In this document: one piece after another, positions 28,859-38,590 of the stretch
Position numbering within the stretch: the stretch's first letter is position 1
How the letters are laid out: the number at the start of each line of letters is the position of its first letter
Assembly: GCF_016613535.2 (NCBI RefSeq)
Contig: NZ_CP071518.1
Location: 62,001-126,000, forward strand
Length of the DNA: 64,000 nucleotides
Direction: 5' to 3'
DNA from: Lysobacter solisilvae
GTDB lineage: Bacteria; Pseudomonadota; Gammaproteobacteria; Xanthomonadales; Xanthomonadaceae
Made by a program: the position numbers and the translations under genes
The notes under the pieces: generated by a model
Told to the model about the DNA's origin: nothing
Database searches by the model: none
What the model saw: the letters and a program-made list of their open reading frames with translations, nothing else

Positions 28859-29593
28859 TCAGTCGGAGGCCATGCGGGCCCGCGCGTTGCGCTTGGCCCA
28901 CAGGTTGAGGCACTCCACCAGCGCCGAGAAGCCCATCGCGCCGTAGATGTAGCCCTTGGGAATGTGCACGGCCAGGCCGTCGGCGATCAGGTAGACACCC
29001 ACCAGCACGATGAAGGCCAGCGCCAGCATCTTGATGGTCGGGTTGCGCTCGATGAAGTGGCCCAGCGGAGTCGCGGCCATCAGCATCACGCCCACGGCCA
29101 GCAGGATCGCCGCCACCATCACGGGCGTCTGGTTGGCCATGCCGACCGCGGCGATCACCGAGTCGAGCGAGAAGACGATGTCGATCACGGCGATCTGGGC
29201 GATCACGCCCATGAACGACACCGCGGGCCGCGTATGGATGTCATCGGACTCCGCTTCGCCGGCGATCAGGTCCTTGATCTCCATCGTGCCCTTCACCAGC
29301 AGGAACACACCGCCCAGGATCAGCACCAGGTCGCGGATGGAGATGCCCATGCCGAAGACCTTGAACAGGTCCTGGGTCAGCCCTGCCAGCCAGGCCAGGG
29401 TCAGCAGCAGGAGCACGCGCGTGATGCACGCCACGGCAATGCCGAACTTGCGCGCCTTCTCGCGCTGCACCAGCGGCAGCTTGCTGACCGCGATGGAGAT
29501 GAAGACCAGGTTGTCGATGCCAAGCACGATTTCAATCGCGCTGAGGGTGACCAGGGTGATCCAGGTCTGCGGATCGGTGAGCATTTCAATCAC
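28859..29593 (-). CDS. TerC family membrane protein
   Basis: 244 residues with about seven membrane helices. Family motifs with intramembrane acids are clear: ALEIVLGIDN-like SAIEIVLGIDNLVFIS near the start and IDIVFSLDSVIAAVGM in the middle. Members have been linked to tellurite resistance and to manganese export or metalation of exported enzymes. No yybP-ykoY-like leader was seen in the short upstream region. Confidence 0.88.
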   Translation of the reverse strand: MIEMLTDPQTWITLVTLSAIEIVLGIDNLVFISIAVSKLPLVQREKARKFGIAVACITRVLLLLTLAWLAGLTQDLFKVFGMGISIRDLVLILGGVFLLVKGTMEIKDLIAGEAESDDIHTRPAVSFMGVIAQIAVIDIVFSLDSVIAAVGMANQTPVMVAAILLAVGVMLMAATPLGHFIERNPTIKMLALAFIVLVGVYLIADGLAVHIPKGYIYGAMGFSALVECLNLWAKRNARARMASD

Positions 29594-29687
29594 GAGCGAT
29601 GGTTCCGTTGGAAGGCGGCAGGCAGGCTGCGCGACAAGCGAAGTGCAGGCAGGCGGGATTCAGGGCGGCGCGGCCAGGCGGGCAAGG

Positions 29688-30068
29688 CTACAGCACGCGC
29701 GGGAGCAGGATCGCGGCCCACACCAGCACGACGTTGATCATCAGCACGAATACCGCGGCCGAACCCATGTCCTTGGCACGTCCCGCCAGCTCGTGGAACT
29801 CGGCGCCGTAGCGCTCGATGACGGCCTCGATCGACGAGTTCAGCAGCTCGATGCTCATCACCAGCAGCATCGAGCCGATCAGCAGCACGCGCTCCACCGG
29901 GGTCTGTCCCAGCCACCAGCCCAGCGGCGCCAGGACGACAAACAGGTAGACCTCCAGCCGGAAGGAGGATTCATGCAGCCACGCGGCGTGCAGGCCCTGC
30001 ATGGACCACTTGGCGGCCTTGAAGATGCGCGCCGGGTGGCGCGGCAGATGACCGGTGGTGTCAGCCAT
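29688..30068 (-). CDS. dgkA: Diacylglycerol kinase
   Basis: Small integral-membrane kinase (126 residues, family about 120) that phosphorylates diacylglycerol so that lipid released in periplasmic glucan and LPS modification can be recycled. Three membrane helices, and the signature ELLNSSIEAVIERYGAE followed by AKDMGSAAVF. It is upstream of terC on the same strand, 94 bp away. Confidence 0.93.
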   Translation of the reverse strand: MADTTGHLPRHPARIFKAAKWSMQGLHAAWLHESSFRLEVYLFVVLAPLGWWLGQTPVERVLLIGSMLLVMSIELLNSSIEAVIERYGAEFHELAGRAKDMGSAAVFVLMINVVLVWAAILLPRVL

Positions 30069-30318
30069 GGGCGGCTCCAGTGTCGGGCAGGGGGCGATGA
30101 AGCGGCGCGGCGCGCGGCGGGATGAGGGAGATGCGCATGGAACCGGGATGGTGAGGCCGCGAACGGGGCCGGGGCGGCTGCGCCTCGGGTGCCGGGCCAG
30201 CCGGCGGATTCTGCCACACCGCCCCCCGCGCCGCCCCGCGCGAAATCGCCAAAGGGATCATTGCCGGTCCGCCCGGTGCGGCGCAGCCTGCCGGTTCCAC
30301 CCGCATGGAGCGCCTCTC

Positions 30319-30810
30319 ATGGCCGTCAACCCCGTTCCCGAGGGCTACCACAGCGTCAATGCCTACCTGATCGTCGAGGACGCCCACCGCGCGATCGCGT
30401 TCTACACCCGCGCTTTCGGTGCCCAGGAGATCTACCGGTTGCCGATGAAGGACCCGCAGGGGCGCGAAAAGATCGGCCACGCCGAGATCCGCATCGGCGA
30501 CACCCACCTCATGCTGTCCGACGAATGGCCCGAGATGGACGCCCTGGGGCCCAACCGCCGCGGCGGCCCGACGACGAGCTTCGTGATCTACGGTCCCGAC
30601 GCCGACGCCGCCTGGCGGCGCGCCGTCGACGCGGGCGCCCGGGCCGACCGGCCGGTGAAAGACGAATTCTGGGGCGACCGGATGGGCACGGTGATCGACC
30701 CGTTCGGGCACAAGTGGACGCTCGGCACCCACGTCAGGGATGTCAGTCCAGCGGAAATGGCGCAGGCGATGGAGCATTGGTGCCAGCAGAACGCCGCGCA
30801 GGACTCATGA
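30319..30810 (+). CDS. VOC superfamily protein, PhnB/glyoxalase-like
   Basis: 163 residues of the vicinal oxygen chelate fold: NAYLIVEDAHRAIAFYTRAF begins the first beta-alpha-beta-beta-beta module, HAEIRIGDTHLMLSDEW completes it, and the second module ends DPFGHKWTLGTH. GGAG precedes ATG 30319. Members of this PhnB-like group are mostly uncharacterised; function not assignable. It is divergent from dgkA across 250 bp in which I see no other feature. Confidence 0.82.
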   Translation: MAVNPVPEGYHSVNAYLIVEDAHRAIAFYTRAFGAQEIYRLPMKDPQGREKIGHAEIRIGDTHLMLSDEWPEMDALGPNRRGGPTTSFVIYGPDADAAWRRAVDAGARADRPVKDEFWGDRMGTVIDPFGHKWTLGTHVRDVSPAEMAQAMEHWCQQNAAQDS

Positions 30811-30837
30811 GCGCTGCGCGGCCGGCGCGCGGGCGCA

Positions 30838-30862
30838 CGCCGCCGCACAACGGACGGCGGCG
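30838..30862. terminator. Hairpin between convergent VOC and NTF2-like genes
   Basis: CGCCGCCG (30838-30845) pairs with CGGCGGCG (30855-30862) across a 9-nt loop, between the two stop codons. No T-run. Confidence 0.3.
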
Positions 30863-30886
30863 CGCAGCCGCCGCCGGTGGACGTCG

Positions 30887-31357
30887 TCAGGCGTTGCCGG
30901 TGCGTGCATGCGCACCGTGCATGATCGCCATCCTCAGCTTCAGCTCGCCCGCGTCGTCGCGCTTGAGCAGGTAGGTCGAAGTTTCCGCGCCGGCCTCATT
31001 GCCCTGGACATCGAGCCAGGGCCAGCGCACCTCGACGAGCGCCAGGTGGGGGCTGATCCACTCCAGCCATTGGATCTGCGGACGCGTATCGCCGATGCCC
31101 TGCGCGTTGTACTGCTCGCGCGCACCAGCGAAGAACTCCGCCACTTCGGCCAGGGTCTTGACCGCCTGCTCGTGTTCGTCGCCGACCACCAGCGCCGGGA
31201 CTGCCCAGCATTCGGCGGCCAGGTCGCCGTTGCCGGTGGTGACGGCCGTGGCCAGGGTTTCCAGCACGCGCAGGACCTGCGCGTCGTGCGCGCCGCCAAG
31301 GCCGGACCGGCCGTGCACGGACGCGTGGGACGGTGCGCGATGCATCTCCTGTCGCAT
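30887..31357 (-). CDS. Probable NTF2/SnoaL-like protein
   Basis: 156 residues. The pattern of an N-terminal helix (LRVLETLATAVTTGNGDLAAECW), a WAVPALVVGD strand and later strands LALVEVRWPW and TSTYLLKRD resembles the NTF2-like fold of DUF4440/SnoaL proteins. No catalytic residues can be assigned and the first 20 residues may not be translated. Standalone gene; function unknown. Confidence 0.6.
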   Translation of the reverse strand: MRQEMHRAPSHASVHGRSGLGGAHDAQVLRVLETLATAVTTGNGDLAAECWAVPALVVGDEHEQAVKTLAEVAEFFAGAREQYNAQGIGDTRPQIQWLEWISPHLALVEVRWPWLDVQGNEAGAETSTYLLKRDDAGELKLRMAIMHGAHARTGNA

Positions 31358-31562
31358 GGGGCCTCCAGGGCTTTTCCGGGGCGTGCAGGTGTACCGCCGG
31401 CCGGGTTACCGGCAGGTGTGGCGCGGGTTAAGACCCGGACAGCGGGCGGGCAAGCGCCAGCATCCGCGCCGGGCGGCCAGCTCAACGGGACCGGATCCGG
31501 CGAGACGGGATGGCGGACGCGCTGGCGGGACAGTCAAGCCGGAAAGCGCCGGCGTAACGGCC

Positions 31563-32579
31563 TCAGCGCTCTTTTTCGTCCCGGAAGATGGCCGTGCCGC
31601 GCGTGCCGTCCGGTCTCACCCAGGCGCGATACATGCCCGAGGTGTTGAACGGCATGGCGATGTTGCCCTTGCGGTCCAGCGCGATGGCGCCGCCGTCGCC
31701 GCCCGCGCGGGGAACGATCACATTGATGACTTCGTGCGCGGCGTCGGCCAGGGCGTCGCCCCGGTAGGCCACGCGCGCGCAGATGTCGTGCGCGACCGCA
31801 TTGCGGATGTAGAACTCGCCCCAGCCGGTGCCGGACACGCCGCAGCCTTCGTCGGCCCACGTGCCCGCGCCGATCACCGGCGAATCGCCCACCCGGCCCC
31901 AGCGCTTGTTGGTCATGCCACCGGTACTGGTGGCCGCGGCGATGTGGCCCTGGGCGTCCAGTGCGACCGCACCCACGGTGCCGAAGTACTTGCCCTTCTC
32001 GACCAGCGCCGCGCCCTTCTTCTCCCGCGCCTGCGCATCTTCCAGCTGCTGGCGGCGACGCGGGGTGTCGAACCAGCTGTTCTCCACGCGCTCGATCTCC
32101 GGGCGCGAATCGGCGAAGGTCTCCGCGCCCGCACCGGCCAGCATCACGTGCGGGCTGTGCTCCATGACCGCGCGGGCGAGCTTGACCGGATTGCGCACGG
32201 TGGTCACGCCCGCCACCGCACCGGCGCGGCGCGTATGGCCTTCCATCACCGCGGCATCGAGTTCGTGGCCGCCGCGCGCGTTGAATACCGCACCCTTGCC
32301 GGCGTTGAAATGAGGCGATTCCTCCATCACCACGATGGCTGCCTCGACCGCATCGACCGCCGGCCCGCCCTTGGCCAGGACGGCATTGCCGGCATCGAGC
32401 GCGCGCCCGAGCGTGGCCCGGATCTCGCGTTCGTCCTCGGGGCTCAGGGCGGTACGTTCGATGACACCGGCGCCGCCGTGGATGACCAGCGCCGTGCGCG
32501 GCGTATCGGGCGTGGCATCGGATTCGACGTAGGCGGTCATGGCGACGAGCGCGATCAGGGGCAGGACGAAATAGCGCAT
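31563..32579 (-). CDS. Isoaspartyl peptidase / plant-type L-asparaginase (Ntn hydrolase)
   Basis: 338 residues. Signal peptide (YFVLPLIALVAMTAYVES), then ALVIHGGAGVIER and HFNAGKGAVFNARG of the plant-type asparaginase family. Self-cleavage is expected before Thr201 in KYFGTVGAVALD, creating the catalytic N-terminal threonine. TSTGGMTNKRWGRVGDSPVIGAG follows with the substrate-binding residues. Cleaves isoaspartyl dipeptides and asparagine; the signal peptide suggests a periplasmic enzyme. GAGGA precedes the start. About 205 bp upstream holds nothing recognisable. Confidence 0.9.
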   Translation of the reverse strand: MRYFVLPLIALVAMTAYVESDATPDTPRTALVIHGGAGVIERTALSPEDEREIRATLGRALDAGNAVLAKGGPAVDAVEAAIVVMEESPHFNAGKGAVFNARGGHELDAAVMEGHTRRAGAVAGVTTVRNPVKLARAVMEHSPHVMLAGAGAETFADSRPEIERVENSWFDTPRRRQQLEDAQAREKKGAALVEKGKYFGTVGAVALDAQGHIAAATSTGGMTNKRWGRVGDSPVIGAGTWADEGCGVSGTGWGEFYIRNAVAHDICARVAYRGDALADAAHEVINVIVPRAGGDGGAIALDRKGNIAMPFNTSGMYRAWVRPDGTRGTAIFRDEKER

Positions 32580-32657
32580 GCGCGGGGATCCTCGTGGCCG
32601 GTCAGGATAGCCCAGCAAGCCATGGACCCATGTGATTCCGCCGGATCCGGCAAAACC

Positions 32658-33890
32658 TCATTGCTGCCGCAGGGCCTCGATCGGATCGAGCTGCGAGGCC
32701 TTGCGCGCCGGGTAGTAGCCGAAGAACAGGCCCGTGGCGATCGAGAACCCCGCGGCCAGCGCGATCACCTGGCCATTCACCTGCACCGGCAGCGACTGCG
32801 CACTGGCGAGCAGCAGCGCCCCGGCAATGCCGATGCCGATGCCCAGGACGCCGCCGATCAGCGAGATCAGCATTGCCTCGGCGAGGAACTGCCGGCGGAT
32901 GTCGCGGGGGCCCGCGCCCACCGCCATGCGCAGGCCGATCTCGCGGATCCGCTCGGTCACCGACACCAGCATGATGTTCATGATGCCGATGCCACCGACG
33001 ACCAGCGAGATCGTCGCCACCGCGCCGAGCAGCCAGGACATCAGGCGCGTGGCCTGGGTCCGCGTGGCCACCACCTGGGCGATGTTGCGCACGGTGAAGT
33101 CGTCGTCGTCGCCCGGCTGGAGACCGTGCCGCTGGCGCAGCAGCGCTTCGACCTCGGTCTGCACGTAGTCCACGTCCTCCGCGCGCCCCACGCCCAGCGT
33201 GATCTCGCGCACGGCGCCGGCCGGAATGCCGGTCGCACCCATCAGCCGGCGGCGCGCGGTTTCCAGGGGGACCAGCACCACGTCGTCCTGGTCCTGGCCG
33301 AAGCCACCCTGCCCTTTGGAGGCCAATGTGCCAGCGACGGTGAAGGGCACGCGCCCCAGCCGCACGGTCTGCCCCAGCGCGTCTTCGTCGCCGAACAGCT
33401 CGCGCCGGACGGTCTCGCCCAGGATCACCGACTTTCCGCCACCGCTGTAGTCGCGCGCCTCGAAGCCGCCGCTTGCCAGCGCCCAGCCGTTGATGTCGAA
33501 GTAGTCCGCCTGCACGCCCTGCCACTGCGTGGACCAGTTGTTCTCGGCGTACACGATCTGGCTGTTGCCGCGCACCGAGCCGGCGACGTACTGCACTTCG
33601 GGGATCTGCTCACGGATCGCGTCGGCGTCTTCCTGCGTGAGCGTGTAGCGGCTGCCCTGCGCCACGCGCGCGCCCCCTCCGCCGAAACTGCCGGCGGCGC
33701 CGATATCCAGGCGGTTGGAGCCCAGACCGGACACCAGCTTGTCGATTTCCGCCTGCGTGCCCTGGCCGATCGACACCATCACGATGACGGCGGCGATGCC
33801 GATGATCACCCCGAGTGAAGTAAGCGCGCTGCGCATCCAGTTGCCACGCAGCGCGAACAGGGCGGTGCGGATGACCTCGAGGAGGTTCAT
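32658..33890 (-). CDS. MacB-type ABC transporter permease
   Basis: 410 residues: one N-terminal membrane helix (about 19-40), a large periplasmic MacB_PCD domain (about 45-280), then three C-terminal helices of the FtsX domain (about 285-395) with GGIGIMNIMLVSVTERIREIGLRMAVGA. ATG 33890 overlaps the ATPase stop as ATGA. Unlike E. coli MacB, the ATPase is a separate polypeptide. Works with the neighbouring adaptor to move substrates from the periplasm outward, probably through a TolC-like channel encoded elsewhere. Confidence 0.92.
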   Translation of the reverse strand: MNLLEVIRTALFALRGNWMRSALTSLGVIIGIAAVIVMVSIGQGTQAEIDKLVSGLGSNRLDIGAAGSFGGGGARVAQGSRYTLTQEDADAIREQIPEVQYVAGSVRGNSQIVYAENNWSTQWQGVQADYFDINGWALASGGFEARDYSGGGKSVILGETVRRELFGDEDALGQTVRLGRVPFTVAGTLASKGQGGFGQDQDDVVLVPLETARRRLMGATGIPAGAVREITLGVGRAEDVDYVQTEVEALLRQRHGLQPGDDDDFTVRNIAQVVATRTQATRLMSWLLGAVATISLVVGGIGIMNIMLVSVTERIREIGLRMAVGAGPRDIRRQFLAEAMLISLIGGVLGIGIGIAGALLLASAQSLPVQVNGQVIALAAGFSIATGLFFGYYPARKASQLDPIEALRQQ

Positions 33891-34597
33891 GCCGCCTCCT
33901 CGTGCAGTTCGCCATCGCGCATGGCGAAGATGCGGTCGCAATGATGGGCCACGTCGGGATCGTGCGTGATCAGCACGATGGTGTGGCCCTGCGACTGCAG
34001 CTGTTTGAACAGCGTGAGGATCTCCTCGCCGGTGCGGCTGTCGAGCGCACCCGTGGGTTCGTCGGCGAGCACGATCGGCGGGCGGTGGATGAGCGCGCGC
34101 GCGATGGCTACCCGCTGCTGCTGGCCGCCCGACAGTTCCGTGGGGCGATGGTGGACCCGGTCCTCCAGGCCCACTGCAGCCAGTGCCTCTTGGGCGCGCG
34201 CCAACCGTTGCGCGTGCGGCACGTTCGCGTAGGCCAGCGGCATCGCGACGTTTTCAAGCGCGCTCATGCGCGGCAACAGGTTGAAGCCCTGGAACACGAA
34301 ACCGATCTTGTCGCGTCGCAGGGTGGCCCGCGCCTGTGCATCCAGGTGCTCCACATCGACCCCGTCGCACAGGTACCGGCCGCTGCTGGGCGTGTCCAGG
34401 CAGCCCAGCAGGTTCATCAGCGAAGACTTCCCCGAGCCGGACGGGCCCATGATCGCGGCGAATTCGCCGGCCTCGATGCGCAGGTCGACATCGTGCAGGG
34501 CGATGACCTGCGCCTGGCTGCCCGGCGAATAGACCTTGCCCAGGCCGTGGGTGAGGATGGCGGCCGGCGCGGCTGCGTCGCTGCGCGTCGCGTTCAT
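33887..34597 (-). CDS. ABC transporter ATPase, MacB/LolD type
   Basis: 236 residues with Walker A GPSGSGKS (51-58), Q-loop [10 protein letters not shown], signature [15 protein letters not shown], Walker [13 protein letters not shown] and the switch histidine in LITHD. It overlaps the adaptor gene before it and the permease after it by 4 bp each (ATGA), so the three are translationally coupled. Confidence 0.94.
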   Translation of the reverse strand: MNATRSDAAAPAAILTHGLGKVYSPGSQAQVIALHDVDLRIEAGEFAAIMGPSGSGKSSLMNLLGCLDTPSSGRYLCDGVDVEHLDAQARATLRRDKIGFVFQGFNLLPRMSALENVAMPLAYANVPHAQRLARAQEALAAVGLEDRVHHRPTELSGGQQQRVAIARALIHRPPIVLADEPTGALDSRTGEEILTLFKQLQSQGHTIVLITHDPDVAHHCDRIFAMRDGELHEEAA

Positions 34598-36123
34598 TCC
34601 TTGCCGCGCTCGCTGCCCGTCACCAGTGCGTCGCCTTCGGCCACGTCGCCGGCGATTTCGGTATGCGTGCCATCGCTGGCGCCGACGCGGACGGTGACCG
34701 CCTTGGGCTCGCCATCGACGAGCTTGTAGACCGGCGCGCGGCGCGCGCCCAGCAGCGCGGCCAGATCGGCGTCCCAACGCGCCTGTTGGGCCGGTGCCAG
34801 CGTCGCGCGGAAAGCCGCGAATTGCTGGTTGAAGCGTTCGGCCATGCGCTGCCGCATCGCGCCGCTGTTGGCCTCGCCCGCACTGCGCCGGTTGCCGCCG
34901 CCTGGAATGCCCCGCGCACCGCCGAACAGCGAGCCGCCTGCCGCCTCGCCCTGCGAATCGCGCTCACGGGCCTGGCTGCGCTGGCGCACCTGCTCGAGCG
35001 CGGCATCGAACGCGGCCTGCTGGCGCGCGTCGAGCCGCAGACCGGCCGCGATGTGCGGCAGTTCCGAGGCAAGCCCGCCGCCACGGGCGCCCTGCCCGCC
35101 GGCGCCACCGGAACCCTGCGCCTCTTCGGCCGGCTTGAAGCGCAGCGCGGCATTGCTGATGCGCAGCACGTCGCGGCGCTGGCTGACCTCGATCTCCGCG
35201 TTGGCCGTCATGCCCGGCAGCAGGGACTGGTCGGCGTTGTCGACGGCGACGACGACCGGGTAGGTGATCACGTTGTTGGTGTTGGTCGCGGCCAGCCGCA
35301 GCTGCTGGACCTTGCCACGGTACTGGCGCTCGGGATACGCATCGACGCTGAATCCCACCGCCTGGCCGGTGCGGACCTTGCCGATGTCGGCTTCGTCGAT
35401 GGCCAGCACGATCTCCATCTGCGACAGGTTCTCCGCGATCTGGAACAGCACCGGCGCCGTCATGGTCGCAGCCACAGTCTGCCCGGGCTCCACCGCGCGG
35501 GTGAGCACGACGCCTTCCACCGGTGACCGGATCACGGTGCGTTCCATGTTCAGCCGCGAGCTGCGCGTCGAGGCGATCTGCTGGTGGATCTGCGCCTGCG
35601 CCGCGCTCACCTGCGCGCGCGCCTGGTCGAGCGCGGCCCGTGCCAGGTCCACGTCGCTGCGGGAGATGAGCTGGCTGCGCACCAGTTCGGCCTTGCGCGC
35701 GTGGTCGGCATCGGCGTTGCGCAGGGCCGCCTGCGCGGTGGCCAGGGCGGCGCGGGCGCTGTTGACCGCGGCGTCGCCTTGGGCGATCTGGGCCTGGTAG
35801 GTGCTCGGGTCGATGCGGGCGATGACCTGGCCACGTGCGACGTGGTCGTTGAAGTCGACCAGCACGTCGGTCACCTGGCCGGAAATCTGGCTGCCGACTT
35901 CCACCGTCGAGATCGCCGCGAGCGTACCCGTGGCCGAGATCACGACCCGGATGTCTCCCCGGTCGACCGTCGCGGTGCGGTAGCCGGACGCGTCGCCCCC
36001 GCCATTGCCCCGGCGCAGGGCGAAGGCGGCGACCGCCAGCACCAGGGCCACCAGGCCCACGACCAGCAGGCGCCGACTCCAGACGGAGCGGCGCGGAGGA
36101 GCAGTGGGCGATCGTGCGGTCAT
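34594..36123 (-). CDS. MacA-like periplasmic adaptor with an inserted helical region
   Basis: 509 residues. One N-terminal membrane helix (about 16-35), lipoyl/barrel-sandwich halves flanking a helical hairpin (SARAALATAQAALRNADADH onward), and a beta-barrel with PGMTANAEIEVSQRRDVLRI. Between NAALRFKP and APVYKLVDGEPKAV lies an extra region of about 150 residues, Gln/Ala/Gly-rich, with two LTxxQ-like segments (LDARQQAAF and LAPAQQARW). The membrane-proximal end TGSERGKE is normal. First of the adaptor-ATPase-permease operon. Confidence 0.88.
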   Translation of the reverse strand: MTARSPTAPPRRSVWSRRLLVVGLVALVLAVAAFALRRGNGGGDASGYRTATVDRGDIRVVISATGTLAAISTVEVGSQISGQVTDVLVDFNDHVARGQVIARIDPSTYQAQIAQGDAAVNSARAALATAQAALRNADADHARKAELVRSQLISRSDVDLARAALDQARAQVSAAQAQIHQQIASTRSSRLNMERTVIRSPVEGVVLTRAVEPGQTVAATMTAPVLFQIAENLSQMEIVLAIDEADIGKVRTGQAVGFSVDAYPERQYRGKVQQLRLAATNTNNVITYPVVVAVDNADQSLLPGMTANAEIEVSQRRDVLRISNAALRFKPAEEAQGSGGAGGQGARGGGLASELPHIAAGLRLDARQQAAFDAALEQVRQRSQARERDSQGEAAGGSLFGGARGIPGGGNRRSAGEANSGAMRQRMAERFNQQFAAFRATLAPAQQARWDADLAALLGARRAPVYKLVDGEPKAVTVRVGASDGTHTEIAGDVAEGDALVTGSERGKE

Positions 36124-36419
36124 GGAATGGATTCTGATGCGGCGGGGTGCGCGGGCAACGCGGAATGGGGACGATGCGTTGACATCGCCGGTCTCGCGGG
36201 TTCGCCTGCGGTCAGCGTGCCCCGGCCGGCGCGGACGGGGCATGAATGATGCGACGAACCGGCCGTATCCGGAACGGAAGGGGTCAGGGGGAATTCAGAC
36301 CGCAGTCCCGGATGCACTCGAGGAGGCGTCATCCCGCACCCGATGGGCCAGCGCGGGCCTGAACACACGGGACTGGCCGTGCAGTCCGACCCTATGCCTG
36401 CACGTCGCCGGCGCGATGC
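36124..36419. other. Gap between the histidine kinase and adaptor genes
   Basis: 296 bp. No gene is supported. A TTGACA lies near 36178 on the plus strand, pointing away from the adaptor gene, without a good -10. I see nothing else. Confidence 0.4.
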
Positions 36420-37738
36420 TCAGGCCGCGCCCGGCGCGGCGTCAGGCCGGCCGAAGCGGATCAGGACCGTGGTCCCCTCGCCCGGAGTACTGCTCAGGCT
36501 GACCGGCCATCCGAAACGCTCCCCCAGTCGGCGAACGATCGACAAACCCATGCCCCGGCCTTCCTCGCGCAGGGGATCGGCGCGATAGAAGGGATCGAAG
36601 GCCCGGGCGACGGCATCGGCCGTCATCCCGATGCCGGTGTCGCGCACCTCGATGCGGTCGGGACGCAGGTGCAGGTCGATCCGCCCACTGTCGGTGAAGC
36701 GCACGGCGTTGCTGAGCAGGTTGCCCACCATCACCGCCAGCACGTGCGGCGGCGCGAACAGGTGCGGCGCCCCCTCGTCGGTGACGGCCAGCTCGATCGG
36801 ACGTCCCACCAGCAGCGGCTGCACGCGTTCGATCTCGTGCGCGACGATCTCGCGCACGTCGAACTCCTCGCTGACCGGCTCCACTTCGGCTTCGCGCGCC
36901 AGGATCAGGAAGGCGTCGATCACCGCTTCCATGTCGCGGCCGGCGCGCTGCACGCGCAAGAGCGAGCGCTGCTGGCGCGCGCTGGAATCCGGATCGGCCA
37001 GCATCAGGTCGGTCGCCACGCGGATCACGGTCAGCGGCGTGCGCAGTTCGTGGCTGGCATCGCGGGTGAAATTGCGCTCGCGCTGGACGAACTGGGCGAC
37101 GCGGTCGCCCAGGGCCCGCCAGTGCGCCGGCCAAGCCCTGCACTTCGTCGCCGGATTCGAACGGGAGGTTGTGCGCGCGAATGGCCGACAGGTCCGGTGC
37201 GCGCGGGTCCCACCGTGCCACGACCCCGGCCAGCCAGCTCACCGGTCCCACCAGGCGCTTGGAGGTACGGTAGGTCCACCATGACAGCCCGTAGCCGATG
37301 AGCAGCGCCATCAGCGCCGAACCCAGGGTGCTCCACAGGATCGCCCCGTCCAGCAGGTCGGTGTCGTAATCCAGGACCAGCCGTCCACGCGGCGTGCTGT
37401 CGACGTAGACCGCGTGGCCGGGACGCTCATCCAGGTGATGCAGCCCGGGAGGCAGGTCGCGCAGGTCCACGGGCAGGCTCGCCGCCGAAGCACCAGCGGG
37501 CGTGAAGTGGCTGCTGATCATGCGTCCACGGGGCAGCGCACGTTCCAGATCGCCCCCCGGGGGTTTCCCAGATCGGGGCGGCCCAGAACGCCGCTGCCTC
37601 CCGCTGAACGGTGTCGCGCACGATCACGCTCCGCAGGAGCGTGGCGCCCAGCGCCGTCATCGCAGTGATGACGATGCTGGCCACCAGCGCCTGCATGATG
37701 AAGGCTAGCTTGATCCTGCGCGGCAGCGCGTGCTGCAT
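36420..37738 (-). CDS. Sensor histidine kinase, interrupted by two 1-bp insertions
   Basis: Two membrane helices (about 10-32 and 145-165) flank a short periplasmic sensor; HAMP-like linker, then the phosphoacceptor region ending LRTPLTVIRVATDL, an N-box VGNLLSNAVRF, DTGIGM and GMGLSIVRRLGERFG. The coding sequence is in three frames. Deleting one base in the C/G run 37553-37563 and one in CCC 37115-37117 joins them into 438 residues; the 1319-nt span is 3n+2, as expected for two extra bases. It lies 14 bp after the response regulator gene and upstream of the MacAB-like genes. Confidence 0.85.
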
Positions 37739-37752
37739 GGGACGTCCGCCGC

Positions 37753-38463
37753 TCAGTCAGGCGGCTGCGATATGTCGGCCACGCGATAGCCCGCGCTCTG
37801 CACCGTATGCAGGAGCTGCTTGTCGAAGGGTTTGTCGATGGTCTTGCGCAGGTTGTACAGATGGCTGCGCAGGGTGTCGGAGTCGGGCAGGCCGTTGCCC
37901 CAGATCTCGCGCTCGATTTCCTGGCGGCTGACGACCCGCGGCGATTCCCGCATCAGGATCGTCAACAGGCGCAGACCGATGGGCGACAGCTGCAGTTCGG
38001 TGCCGGCGCGGGTCACGCGCAGGCTGGCCGGGTCCAGCACCAGGTCGGCGACCTTGAGCACTTCGCCGCCCACCTGGCGCCGCTCGCGGCGGATCAGGGC
38101 ACGCAGGCGCGCTTCCAGTTCCTGGATCGCGAAGGGCTTGGTGAGGTAGTCGTCGGCGCCCACGGACAGACCGTTGAGCTTCTCGTCGAGGGTGTCGCGC
38201 GCGGTGAGCATGAGGACCGGCGTTGACTTGCGGGCCTCCTCACGCAGCTTCTTGCAGACCTCGATGCCGTCCATGCGCGGCAGCATCAGGTCCAGGACCA
38301 CCACGTCGTAGCTGTTCTCGGTGGCCAGGCGGAAGCCGTCCAGGCCGTCGGCGGCGTAATCCACCTCGAAGCCACGGCCTTCCAGGTACTCCCCCACCAT
38401 CTCAGAAATGTTGCGGTTGTCCTCCACGATGAGGACCAGCCCGCCATCCCGCGTCGTCTGCAT
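37753..38463 (-). CDS. OmpR family response regulator
   Basis: 236 residues: receiver domain (about 9-122) with acidic pocket VEDN, phosphoacceptor Asp58 in VVLDLMLPRMDG, LTARD and KPF; winged-helix DNA-binding domain (about 135-232) with SRQEIEREIWG and SDTLRSHLYNLRKTIDKPF. GGGAG precedes the ATG. Paired with the following kinase; the operon position suggests control of the MacAB-type efflux genes downstream. Confidence 0.94.
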   Translation of the reverse strand: MQTTRDGGLVLIVEDNRNISEMVGEYLEGRGFEVDYAADGLDGFRLATENSYDVVVLDLMLPRMDGIEVCKKLREEARKSTPVLMLTARDTLDEKLNGLSVGADDYLTKPFAIQELEARLRALIRRERRQVGGEVLKVADLVLDPASLRVTRAGTELQLSPIGLRLLTILMRESPRVVSRQEIEREIWGNGLPDSDTLRSHLYNLRKTIDKPFDKQLLHTVQSAGYRVADISQPPD

Positions 38464-38484
38464 TGGATGCTCTCCCAGGGTTCG

Positions 38485-38502
38485 ACTTCAGGTTTGTGAA
38501 GT
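38485..38502. promoter_or_regulatory. Inverted repeat in the divergent response-regulator/DUF486 region
   Basis: ACTTCA-N6-TGAAGT, 22 bp upstream of the response regulator start. Possible autoregulatory operator; could also be chance. Confidence 0.25.
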
Positions 38503-38590
38503 TGCACTTGGAGCGGTAGACGCACCGTGAAGGCGGCCGATACGCTGGGGATCCATTCATCCAGCTGCCTGCGGCTCCCGCGGCCCCCAC

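Noticed and set aside
29594..29687. Manganese (yybP-ykoY) riboswitch before terC
   Set aside because: The 94-bp gap to dgkA shows none of the conserved loop sequences I would expect.
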